A stretch of DNA of 20,350 nucleotides, from assembly GCA_003541285.1 (NCBI GenBank), contig DPMS01000560.1, forward strand, positions 1 to 20,350, written 5' to 3'. A model generated the notes under the pieces. That model saw only the letters and a program-made list of their open reading frames with translations, searched no databases and had not been told where the DNA came from. A program made the position numbers and the translations under genes. Shown here piece by piece: positions 14,666 through 20,350 of the stretch (position 1 is its first letter; each line of letters starts with the position of its first letter). Origin of the DNA: Actinomycetota bacterium (lineage in GTDB: Bacteria > Actinomycetota > Actinomycetes > Streptosporangiales > Streptosporangiaceae).

Positions 14666-14670
14666 TCATG
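14617..14670. repeat. 20-bp inverted repeat at the pseudogene end (CATGATC family)
   Basis: The left arm at 14617-14636 reads CATGATC, TCG, GGGATTTCCC. The right arm at 14651-14670 is its reverse complement except for the three central bases (CATGATC, ACA, GGGATTTCCC when inverted), so 17 of 20 positions pair around a 14-base loop. It may act as a terminator and shares the CATGATC end with inverted repeats at 8228-8271 and 17436-17486. Confidence 0.75.
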
Positions 14671-14776
14671 GAATGGGGGTGATTGTTTCGGCGTGTGGCC
14701 GAGCCTGGCGTGCGGATCATCGTCCGGCCTGGGAGACTGGCGGCAGGAAACCTCCGGGGACGAAGGGATGCTGGCC

Positions 14777-15031
14777 ATGGCCGAGGCGAACGGCAAGGTC
14801 GCCGTGCGTGATCCGGACGCGCTGATCAAGGAGATCGAGCGCACCCGTGAGAACCTGGCGCGCACCATTGACGCGCTCACCGAGCGGGTCAGCCCCGGAC
14901 ACGTCGCACGCCGCACCCTCAGCCGGATCCGTGAACAGGCATCACGTCCCGAGGTCCAGGTCGTGGGCGCCGTCGCGGGTGCGGCGACCGTCGCGCTGGT
15001 CGCCTATGCGCTGTGGCGGCGCCGCAGGTAA
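14777..15031 (+). CDS. DUF3618 domain membrane-anchored protein
   Basis: An 84-residue protein matching the actinobacterial DUF3618 family. The conserved helix DPDALIKEIERTRENLARTI (14-33), then DALTERVSP, occupies the N-terminal half. One membrane helix follows at about 61-79 (VGAVAGAATVALVAYAL), with an Arg-rich end (WRRRR). Members of this family often occur with phage-holin-like and DUF4235 membrane genes, but none is present here. Function is unknown. GAAGGG at 14762-14767 favours the ATG at 14777; the ATG at 14768 would directly abut it. The gene converges on gcvH, with 26 bases between the stop codons. Confidence 0.87.
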   Translation: MAEANGKVAVRDPDALIKEIERTRENLARTIDALTERVSPGHVARRTLSRIREQASRPEVQVVGAVAGAATVALVAYALWRRRR

Positions 15032-15057
15032 CCGGTGCGCGTCAGGCGAGGGTGGGC

Positions 15058-15447
15058 TTACTCCGCTTCGCTGGTCAGCTCGGTATACTCGGCCGCGGTC
15101 AGCAGCCCGGTCGGCTCCACCCCGGCGTTGTCCAGCCGGACCTTCATCAGCCAGCCTCCTCCGTAGGGGTCGGAGTTGACCAGCCCCGGGTCGTCGTCGA
15201 CGTCGGCGTTCACCTCGGTGACCTCGCCGTCGACGGGGGAGTAGATGTCGCTCACGGACTTGGTGGACTCGACCTCGCCGCACGGCTCACCGGCCGACAC
15301 CCTGGTGCCAGGCGTGGGGACGGATACGTACACGACATCGCCGAGGGCATTCTGGGCGTAGTCAGTGATGCCGACCGACGCGACGGGGCCGTCGATCGCG
15401 ACCCACTCGTGTTCTCGGGTGTAGCGCAGTTCGGCGGGAATGGTCAT
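15058..15447 (-). CDS. gcvH: Glycine cleavage system H protein
   Basis: A 129-residue lipoyl carrier protein of the glycine cleavage system. It shuttles the methylamine group from glycine decarboxylase (P protein) to the T protein. The lipoylation site is clear in VESTKSVSD (Lys63), with YTREHEWV at the N-terminus and the DPYGGGWLMKVRL segment near the C-terminus. The length is normal. The ATG start has an AGAGAG-type site upstream. It lies 41 bases downstream of gcvT on the same strand, so both are probably one operon. P protein and L protein genes are not in this window. Confidence 0.96.
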   Translation of the reverse strand: MTIPAELRYTREHEWVAIDGPVASVGITDYAQNALGDVVYVSVPTPGTRVSAGEPCGEVESTKSVSDIYSPVDGEVTEVNADVDDDPGLVNSDPYGGGWLMKVRLDNAGVEPTGLLTAAEYTELTSEAE

Positions 15448-15488
15448 TGGTCGCTCTCTTCTGTGGGAATCATGGGGCGCCCGCCGGG

Positions 15489-16655
15489 TCAGCGTGGCCG
15501 GCGGTAGAACGGCAAGCTGGTGATCTGGGCCGGCTCCGCGCTGCCGCGGATGTCCACCGCCAGCCGGCCAGGCGTGGTTTCCTCCGCGGCCTGTCGCGCG
15601 GTGTCCGGGTCCAGGTAGGCCATGGCGATCGGCGCGCCCAGGGTGGGTGAGGGAGCGCCGCTGGTGATGGTCCCGCAGGGCTGGCTATCCCACAGGACCG
15701 GGTAACCATGCCGGGGTACGCGGCGGGTCCCGCTGATCAGCCCTGCCAGGACGTGCTTGGGTGTGGCCTGCGCCCGCGCGGCCAGCGCGGCACGGCCCAC
15801 GAAGTCACCCGGCTTGCTGAACACCACCACCCGCCCCAGGCCGGCCTCGAACGGGGTCATCTCAACGCCCAGTTCGCTGCCGTACAGCGGCATGCCGGCT
15901 TCAAGCCGGAGCGTATCGCGCGCGGCCAGCCCGGCGGGTACCAGCCCGTCCGCGCTGCCGGCCTCAGCCAGCGACGTCCACACCGGTTCGGCGTCGGCCG
16001 GGCTGGTGAACAGCTCGAAACCATCCTCTCCGGTGTAGCCGGTGCGGGCCAGCAGCACCGCACGGCCAGTGACCACCGCCCGGTGACTGGCGTAGTAGCC
16101 CACGTCGTCGAGCGGGATGTCGGCGAGCGGGGCGAGGATGCGGGCGGCGTGCGGGCCCTGGATGGCGATCAGCGCGTAGTCGCCGGTCTTGTCCTCGACC
16201 CCGGCGGTATATCCACTGGCCCGCTCACCGATCGCTGCGGCGACCACGCCGGTGTTGGCGGCGTTCGCCACGACCAGGAACTCGTCCTCGCCGAGCCGGT
16301 ACACGATCAGGTCGTCGAGGATGCCTCCATCCGGCTGGCAGATCATGGTGTAGCGGGCGCGGCCAGGCTTCAGCGCCGACAGGTGCCCGGTCAGCGCGTA
16401 ATCGAGCGCCTCGGCCGCGCCGGGGCCCCGCACGATGATCTCGCCCATGTGCGACAGGTCGAACAGGCCGGCCGCGCTGCGGACGGCCCGGTGCTCAGCG
16501 ATCTCGCTGCCGTACCGCAGCGGCATCAGCCAGCCGGCGAAACCGGTCATGGTGGCGCCAAGGCGCTCGTGGACCGCGCGCAGCGGGGTGGGGCGCGGCT
16601 CTCCCGGCTGGGGCGCCGTGGCGCTGGGCGGAGTGGGGTCAGGTTGTGTGCTCAT
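15489..16655 (-). CDS. gcvT: Glycine cleavage system T protein (aminomethyltransferase)
   Basis: A 388-residue aminomethyltransferase that moves the one-carbon unit from the H-protein lipoyl arm to tetrahydrofolate and releases ammonia. The N-terminal MTGFAGWLMPLRYG and GLFDLSHMGEI, the ICQPDGGILDDLIVYRLG segment, RTGYTGEDGFEL and the GLAARDTLRLEAGMPLYG segment are all typical GcvT motifs. The C-terminal barrel is complete. Start ATG at 16655 with GGGGAG ten bases upstream; the frame is open 13 codons further but no site supports it. The first 20 residues are a Pro-rich extension. It is the first gene of the gcvT-gcvH pair and divergent from the dehydratase gene. I looked for a glycine riboswitch in its leader and did not find one. 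Confidence 0.96.
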   Translation of the reverse strand: MSTQPDPTPPSATAPQPGEPRPTPLRAVHERLGATMTGFAGWLMPLRYGSEIAEHRAVRSAAGLFDLSHMGEIIVRGPGAAEALDYALTGHLSALKPGRARYTMICQPDGGILDDLIVYRLGEDEFLVVANAANTGVVAAAIGERASGYTAGVEDKTGDYALIAIQGPHAARILAPLADIPLDDVGYYASHRAVVTGRAVLLARTGYTGEDGFELFTSPADAEPVWTSLAEAGSADGLVPAGLAARDTLRLEAGMPLYGSELGVEMTPFEAGLGRVVVFSKPGDFVGRAALAARAQATPKHVLAGLISGTRRVPRHGYPVLWDSQPCGTITSGAPSPTLGAPIAMAYLDPDTARQAAEETTPGRLAVDIRGSAEPAQITSLPFYRRPR

Positions 16656-16806
16656 CAGTGAGGTACTCCCCAGGCTTGTCGCTGCTGGTACCACGCTGGC
16701 GCGGAACCGGCAGCGGTCAGACTACCGGGGCAGGGTCCGCGGCTGCCGCCTGGACTGCCTGCGGCGTTCCGCCAAGGCCTATGTTGGAAGGCAAACCACA
16801 CCGAAC

Positions 16807-16812
16807 GAGGGG
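16807..16812 (+). promoter_or_regulatory. Ribosome binding site that decides the dehydratase start
   Basis: GAGGGG lies 8 bases before GTG at 16821. The earlier in-frame GTG at 16812 overlaps this site and could not use it, so 16821 is the preferred start. Confidence 0.55.
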
Positions 16813-16820
16813 TGACGGAC

Positions 16821-17099
16821 GTGGATCTGCTGACAGACGAGGAGATCGCTGCAGCGCTGGCCAGTCTGCCGGGCTGGAAGCGCACGGGCGACGTCATCAC
16901 CCGGAGCGTGGAACTGGCGGACTTCCGTGCCGCCATGCTCTTCACCGGGGCGGTGGCCTACCTGGCCGAGGACGCCAACCATCATCCCGACATCGCGATC
17001 GCGTGGAACCGGGTCACGCTGACCCTGTCCACCCATTCCGCGGGTGGCCTGACCGCCGCCGACATCGCGCTCGCCGGCCGCATCGACGCGCTGGGCTGA
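16821..17099 (+). CDS. Pterin-4a-carbinolamine dehydratase (PCD)
   Basis: A 92-residue dehydratase of the PCD/DCoH family, which dehydrates 4a-hydroxytetrahydropterins formed by aromatic amino acid hydroxylases. The signature is visible: EDANHHPDI (50-58, active-site His54 and His55), a downstream Trp (AW), LTLSTHSAGGLT with His72, and a final Asp. No aromatic hydroxylase is encoded nearby, and in many actinobacteria this protein occurs without one, so the local role is uncertain. GTG at 16821 is chosen over GTG at 16812 because of the spacing of GAGGGG; the longer form would add three residues. It is divergent from gcvT, and the 165 bases between them hold the promoters for both. Confidence 0.9.
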   Translation: MDLLTDEEIAAALASLPGWKRTGDVITRSVELADFRAAMLFTGAVAYLAEDANHHPDIAIAWNRVTLTLSTHSAGGLTAADIALAGRIDALG

Positions 17100-17252
17100 T
17101 CGGGGGCTGGCGGGCTTTCGTCCAGGGTGGCGCCACGCCCCCGAGTGGCGCCGCCCGCTGGACAAAGATCCCCCGGCTCAGTGCAGCGCTCGCCCGCCTG
17201 CGCATGAACGCGGTCGGCCTGCCTAGTGCAGATGGCCGGCCGGTTCCCGGGC

Positions 17253-17291
17253 GAGACCCCCCCACAGGTGCTGCTACTGGCCGGGGGTCTC
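17253..17291 (+). other. 9-bp perfect hairpin downstream of the dehydratase gene, possible ncRNA or terminator
   Basis: GAGACCCCC (17253-17261) is exactly complementary to GGGGGTCTC (17283-17291), with a 21-base loop. It lies in the gene-free stretch 17100-17505, about 150 bases after the dehydratase stop. It is followed by about 50 AT-rich bases (17292-17340) and then the hairpin at 17341-17363. From 17100 to 17252 I see nothing recognisable. The block could be a terminator pair or a small structured RNA. Confidence 0.45.
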
Positions 17292-17340
17292 TAGTTATAC
17301 ACGCTGCAACTGACTAATTACAGCTCGTTATGAGATTGAG

Positions 17341-17363
17341 GCCCAGCGAGTTCTCCGCTGGGC
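17341..17363 (+). terminator. Terminator-like hairpin with 8-bp stem
   Basis: GCCCAGCG (17341-17348) pairs perfectly with CGCTGGGC (17356-17363) around a 7-base loop (AGTTCTC). It is followed by the pyrimidine-rich TTCTGTCC, which fits an intrinsic terminator reading rightwards. It ends the AT-rich stretch 17292-17340, so it may terminate a short transcript that starts there or the dehydratase transcript. Confidence 0.55.
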
Positions 17364-17435
17364 TTCTGTCCGGGTTGGCCCAGGGCTGCCCGGGCGGCAC
17401 GGATGGCAGGGCAGCGCGCTCCCCGCCGCCCCCCA

Positions 17436-17486
17436 ATGATCTTGGTGGTTTGCGTGCCCCATCCGCATGGAACCCACCACGATCAT
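17436..17486. repeat. Inverted repeat (CATGATC family) at the P450 3' side
   Basis: ATGATC, T, TGGTGG, TT (17436-17450) pairs with AA, C, CCACCA, C, GATCAT (17471-17486) with one mismatch and one bulge; the loop is 20 bases. It lies 20 bases beyond the P450 stop codon and could terminate that gene. The ATGATC/GATCAT end is shared with the inverted repeats at 8228-8271 and 14617-14670. Confidence 0.6.
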
Positions 17487-17505
17487 GGTTGCAGGGGTGC
17501 CGGGT

Positions 17506-18768
17506 TCAGCCGCCGAACTCGCAGGGCAGGTGCTTGATCCCGTTGATGAAGCTGGACAGCAGCCGGTCCGGCGGAGCAGCGGCGCGGATATCGGGTATGC
17601 GCGTCAGCAGTTCCCGCAGCATGACGCTGATCTCCCGGCGGGCCAGATGGGCACCCAGGCAGAAATGCGGCCCAGCCGCGCCGAAGCCCACATGCGGGTT
17701 GGGCGTGCGGGTGATGTCGAAGCTGGCCGGGTCGGCGAACACCGTCTCGTCCTGGTTCGCCGACCAGTAGAACAGCACCGTCTTGTCACCCGCGTGGTAG
17801 TCGTGCCCGTTCATCTGGTAGTCCCGGGTAACCGTCCGCCGCATCCAGATGACGGGCGCGGCGTAGCGCACGATCTCCTCGACCGCACCGGGCATGCGGC
17901 CTTCCAGGTCGGCCATCAGCAGTTCCCGCTGGCCGGGGTATTCGGTCAGCAGCGTCAGCGCATGCGAGATGGCGTTGCGCGTGGTCTCGTTGCCGGCCAC
18001 CACCAGCAGGATGAAGAAGGAGGCCAGTTCGGCGCTGGTGAGCTGCTCACCGTCGATGTTCGCAGTGACCAGCGAGGTGACCAGGTCGTCGCCGGGACTG
18101 CCGGCCCGCTCCTCGGCCAGGCTGGTGACCAGGTCGGCGAGGTCCGCCCCGGCGGCGAGGATCTGGCCGATGGCCTCGTTCATGTCCTCACTGATCAGAT
18201 CGGGGTCCATGCCGGACAGGATGATGTTGGTGTTGCGCAGCACCCGCTCGTAACTGCTGCCGGGGATGCCCATCAGCTGGCAGATGATGGTCAGCGGCAG
18301 CCGGGCAGCGACGTTCTCCACGAAGTCGCATGGGCCGCCCGCCAGCAGGTCATCGACGATCCGCGCAGCGACATCCCGCACGTCGCCTTCGAACTTCTTG
18401 ACCATCCGGGGGGTGAACGCGCGGGAGACGATCCGGCGCAGCCGGGCGTGACGCGGGTCGTCCATATTGATCATCGACCCGAAGTACTCGTTGAACTCGG
18501 CCGGCAGATCGAGGATGGAGGTAGCTCCGCTGCCGGAGGAGAACACCTCCGGGTTCCTGCTCGCCTCCGCGACGTCGGCGTGCCGGACCAGCGCGTAGTA
18601 CCCCGGACCCTGTTCGGCGAATGGGGATTCCGGTTCGGCGAAGAACGGTGGGTGCTCCCCGGCACGCAGCGTCGCGAAGGCCGCCCTCCGGTCGGCAAGT
18701 GACCGGCCCCAGAACTCGGTGTCCGACAGGTTGATGTCCGCTACCGGCATCGGGGGCTGTGTGGTCAC
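17506..18768 (-). CDS. Cytochrome P450 (bacterial class I, CYP124/CYP125-like)
   Basis: A 420-residue soluble cytochrome P450. The oxygen-binding I-helix is VAGNETTRN, the ExxR motif is EEIVRY, and the heme loop is FGAAGPHFCLGAHLARR with the thiolate ligand Cys370. INMDDPRHARLRRIVSRAF matches the conserved C-helix region with heme-propionate contacts. It needs an external ferredoxin and reductase, neither of which is in the window. Resemblance to the CYP124/125/142 group suggests a hydrophobic substrate such as a steroid, methyl-branched lipid or terpenoid, but that is inference. The start is taken as GTG at 18768 (VTTQPPMPVADINL) with GGAAGG about ten bases upstream; ATG at 18750 would give 414 residues. 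It is divergent from the next gene across 152 bases. A local regulator gene is not present. Confidence 0.93.
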   Translation of the reverse strand: MTTQPPMPVADINLSDTEFWGRSLADRRAAFATLRAGEHPPFFAEPESPFAEQGPGYYALVRHADVAEASRNPEVFSSGSGATSILDLPAEFNEYFGSMINMDDPRHARLRRIVSRAFTPRMVKKFEGDVRDVAARIVDDLLAGGPCDFVENVAARLPLTIICQLMGIPGSSYERVLRNTNIILSGMDPDLISEDMNEAIGQILAAGADLADLVTSLAEERAGSPGDDLVTSLVTANIDGEQLTSAELASFFILLVVAGNETTRNAISHALTLLTEYPGQRELLMADLEGRMPGAVEEIVRYAAPVIWMRRTVTRDYQMNGHDYHAGDKTVLFYWSANQDETVFADPASFDITRTPNPHVGFGAAGPHFCLGAHLARREISVMLRELLTRIPDIRAAAPPDRLLSSFINGIKHLPCEFGG

Positions 18769-18920
18769 GCCTAGATCACCTTCCGCCTGGCCCTCGCTTT
18801 GTGTCCCATGGTCGCAAAGGCCGCCGGTGCGGGGAAGTGATCCGGCACGGGATGTTACTGACAGGTTTGCGGCGGCGGGGCGATTCGCGGCCAGCCGCGG
18901 GCGCAGGCATCCTGTCCGGT

Positions 18921-19718
18921 ATGGATGCAGCTGCTGACACCCCATCTGACGTGGCTTTCCACATCGACGTTCTGCGCCGGGAAGGAGGACTGCTGGCCGA
19001 CGCCGCCGAGCGGGCCGGGCTCGACGCCCGGGTCCCCGCGTGCCCCGGCTGGCGGGTGCGCGATCTGCTCAAGCACCTCGGCTACGTGCACCGGTGGGCG
19101 GCTGGTTATGTCGCGGAGCAGCGTGCCAGCTGGGTCGACCGGGCGTCGGAGCGGGAGATCCTCAGCCAGGGACCGGACGACGACGCCCTGGCCGGGTGGT
19201 TCCGGGACGGTCACGCCGCACTGGTGCGGACCCTGCAGGCGGCCGACCCGGATCTGACCTGCTGGACATTCCTGGAGGCGCCATCACCGCTGGCCTTCTG
19301 GGCCCGCCGGCAGGCACATGAGACGGCGATCCACCGCGTGGACGCGGAGCAGGCGGCTGAGAGCGTGGCGCCCGGGCAGGGATTCTCGCCGGCGTTCGCG
19401 GCAGACGGTATCGACGAACTGATCATGGGTTTCCTGGGCCGTGACGCCAACCGGGGCTCCTGGGATGGCCCGCTGGGCAGCCTGGGCTTCCACGCAACTG
19501 ACGGGGCCGGCTCGCTGGCGCACTGGCGGGTAGCCGCCGCGCCAGGCACTTTCGCGGTTTCACGCGATCCCGGCCCAGCCGACTGCGACGTCACCGGGTC
19601 CGCAGCCGGCCTGTACCTGCTGCTGTGGAATCGCCGTGACACCAGCGGCCTCGATGTGCGGGGCGAGCCGGGCAAGCTGGCGGCGTTCCGCGAGCATTTC
19701 CACGTGACCTGGCGCTAG
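18921..19718 (+). CDS. Maleylpyruvate isomerase family mycothiol-dependent enzyme (DinB-like)
   Basis: A 265-residue protein of the actinobacterial TIGR03083-type family, which has a DinB-like four-helix N-terminal domain and a C-terminal SCP2-like domain. The zinc-binding pattern of mycothiol-dependent maleylpyruvate isomerase is visible: His52 in LLKHLGYVHRW and the HExxxH segment QAHETAIHR, giving Glu134 and His138. CPGWRVRDLL is a further family hallmark. Most members are of unknown substrate; isomerisation or mycothiol transfer is likely. The ATG at 18921 has no clear ribosome site, and an upstream GTG is possible. It is divergent from the P450 gene and convergent with the gene at the right edge. 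A shared pathway with the P450 is speculative. Confidence 0.87.
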   Translation: MDAAADTPSDVAFHIDVLRREGGLLADAAERAGLDARVPACPGWRVRDLLKHLGYVHRWAAGYVAEQRASWVDRASEREILSQGPDDDALAGWFRDGHAALVRTLQAADPDLTCWTFLEAPSPLAFWARRQAHETAIHRVDAEQAAESVAPGQGFSPAFAADGIDELIMGFLGRDANRGSWDGPLGSLGFHATDGAGSLAHWRVAAAPGTFAVSRDPGPADCDVTGSAAGLYLLLWNRRDTSGLDVRGEPGKLAAFREHFHVTWR

Positions 19719-19736
19719 GCCTGGGTGCGTCTCCTG

Positions 19737-19757
19737 ATCGCTGCCCGGCACAGCGAT
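19737..19757. terminator. Small hairpin between convergent genes
   Basis: ATCGCTG (19737-19743) pairs perfectly with CAGCGAT (19751-19757) around a 7-base loop. It lies 18 bases after the stop of the isomerase-like gene, in the 106-base gap before the convergent gene's stop. There is no U tract. A second GC-rich palindrome (CCGGCC...GGCCGG) follows near 19782-19797. Confidence 0.4.
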
Positions 19758-19824
19758 GCGTAACTGCCGCGCGGCACTGTCGCCGGCCGAGCGGGCCGGG
19801 TGTGTGATCCCGAACTGGGCGGAA

Positions 19825-20350
19825 CTAAGCCGTGGGTCGTTCACCGGCCTGGTACCGGCGCCCTGAGGACCCTGGCTCGCCGCTGGCTGACGACGTGGAG
19901 TGCCCGGCGGCGCTGTGCGGCTGAACCGGAGCCGGGCTGTCATCAGGCCAGGTGGCCATCGACAGCGCCACCGGCCCCGGCACACCGGCGATGTCCAGCA
20001 CGGTGCACGCCACCGAGGTGGGGCCGGCCTGCACCAGCACCCAGCCGCCCTCGCATGCGTCGTCAATCGCCAGCGGGCTGCCCGGCTGCCAGGGTGAGAC
20101 GGCCAGGCAGGCAGCCACGGCACGCAGGCGCGCCGAGACCGTGCCGGCCCGCTCGCCGGCGCGGCCGAGCAGGGTGCGGCCGAGCAGGAGCAGGTCGCCA
20201 GCGGACTGGCCCAAAGTGGCGAGCCACGGATCGCTGCTGGCGAGGATCTGCCCGTCCAGAGTGTCATCCCTGCCCTGGACCGGCGATCCGGCCGCCTCCC
20301 AGTGGCAGGCCACCGGCCTGCTAGCACGGAGCCGGAGTTCCAGCCCGTCC
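19825..20350 (-). CDS. Unknown protein, partial (5' end outside the window)
   Basis: The minus-strand frame is open from the right edge to the stop at 19825. About 174 residues are visible, reading DGLELRLRASRPVACHWEA at the edge, and no start can be fixed because the frame continues past 20350. Inside are DPWLATLGQSAGDLLLLGRT, a Leu-rich helical region, WQPGSPLAIDDACEGGWVLV, ACTVLDIAGVPGPVALSMAT, and a Ser/Gly/Pro-rich tail. An internal GTG at 20313 is unlikely as the true start because similar composition continues upstream. No membrane helix or known catalytic motif is visible and I do not recognise the family. It converges with the isomerase-like gene, with hairpins in the gap. Confidence 0.6.
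   Translation of the reverse strand, partial: DGLELRLRASRPVACHWEAAGSPVQGRDDTLDGQILASSDPWLATLGQSAGDLLLLGRTLLGRAGERAGTVSARLRAVAACLAVSPWQPGSPLAIDDACEGGWVLVQAGPTSVACTVLDIAGVPGPVALSMATWPDDSPAPVQPHSAAGHSTSSASGEPGSSGRRYQAGERPTA

Noticed and set aside
16656..16820. Glycine riboswitch upstream of gcvT
   Set aside because: I read the leader on the minus strand and found neither the GCCGAAGG-like core nor a CTCTCAGG-like element, nor paired aptamer domains.
17253..17363. 6C RNA or tRNA gene
   Set aside because: Only one hairpin has a C run and it lies in the stem rather than in two C-rich loops. No cloverleaf with a TTC arm or acceptor pairing is seen.

Overview
The window comes from a GC-rich (roughly 70%) actinobacterial chromosome. 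The protein set supports this: a DUF3618 protein, a DinB-like protein of the mycothiol-dependent maleylpyruvate isomerase type, an LmbE/MshB-like deacetylase and an actinobacterial-type cytochrome P450. Spacing is tight, start codons are often GTG, and intergenic regions are GC-rich with palindromes. An order such as Streptosporangiales is a guess from general resemblance. I see no tRNA, rRNA, CRISPR array, phage or intact transposase.

Positions 1-580 hold a cluster of palindromic GTGGTCA...TGACCAC repeats and the decayed remnant of a SAM methyltransferase gene on the minus strand. Positions 581-4641 hold the clearest known system: a two-gene RNA repair cassette, hen1 (RNA 3'-end 2'-O-methyltransferase) overlapping pnkp (kinase, phosphatase and ligase in one chain) by 4 bases. 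The Pnkp linker carries an in-frame 18-bp tandem repeat. Next come a small receiver-like protein with a CPLLRGQEC motif (4775-5206) and an ECHDC3-like crotonase-fold protein lacking both classical catalytic glutamates (5268-6047). The latter converges on an SDR oxidoreductase (6064-6834, minus).

Positions 7021-8598 hold an LmbE-type deacetylase (minus). It is preceded, in frame, by a remnant of the C-terminus of an unrelated protein. A divergent ABM-type small monooxygenase follows, whose start codon sits inside a perfect 10-bp inverted repeat. A YbaK-type deacylase (8636-9124) overlaps tail to tail with a peptide deformylase (9099-9593, minus). A minus-strand run HAD, GNAT, HAD (11717 down to 9780) looks like one operon. 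A proline-rich two-helix membrane protein (11867-12616, minus) follows.

Positions 12858-14665 hold a secreted phosphoesterase pseudogene with three frameshifts and a missing C-terminus, ending in a 20-bp inverted repeat. Then come a DUF3618 membrane protein, gcvT-gcvH of the glycine cleavage system (minus, without gcvP), a pterin-4a-carbinolamine dehydratase, and a gene-free stretch (17100-17505) with two strong hairpins around an AT-rich island. The window closes with a cytochrome P450 (minus), a mycothiol-dependent isomerase-like protein and a minus-strand gene of unknown function that runs off the right edge.

Most genes are ordinary metabolic or housekeeping functions that do not form one pathway. 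The points worth attention are the RNA repair cassette, two families of intergenic inverted repeats, three gene remnants in different stages of decay, and the unexplained structured region at 17253-17363.
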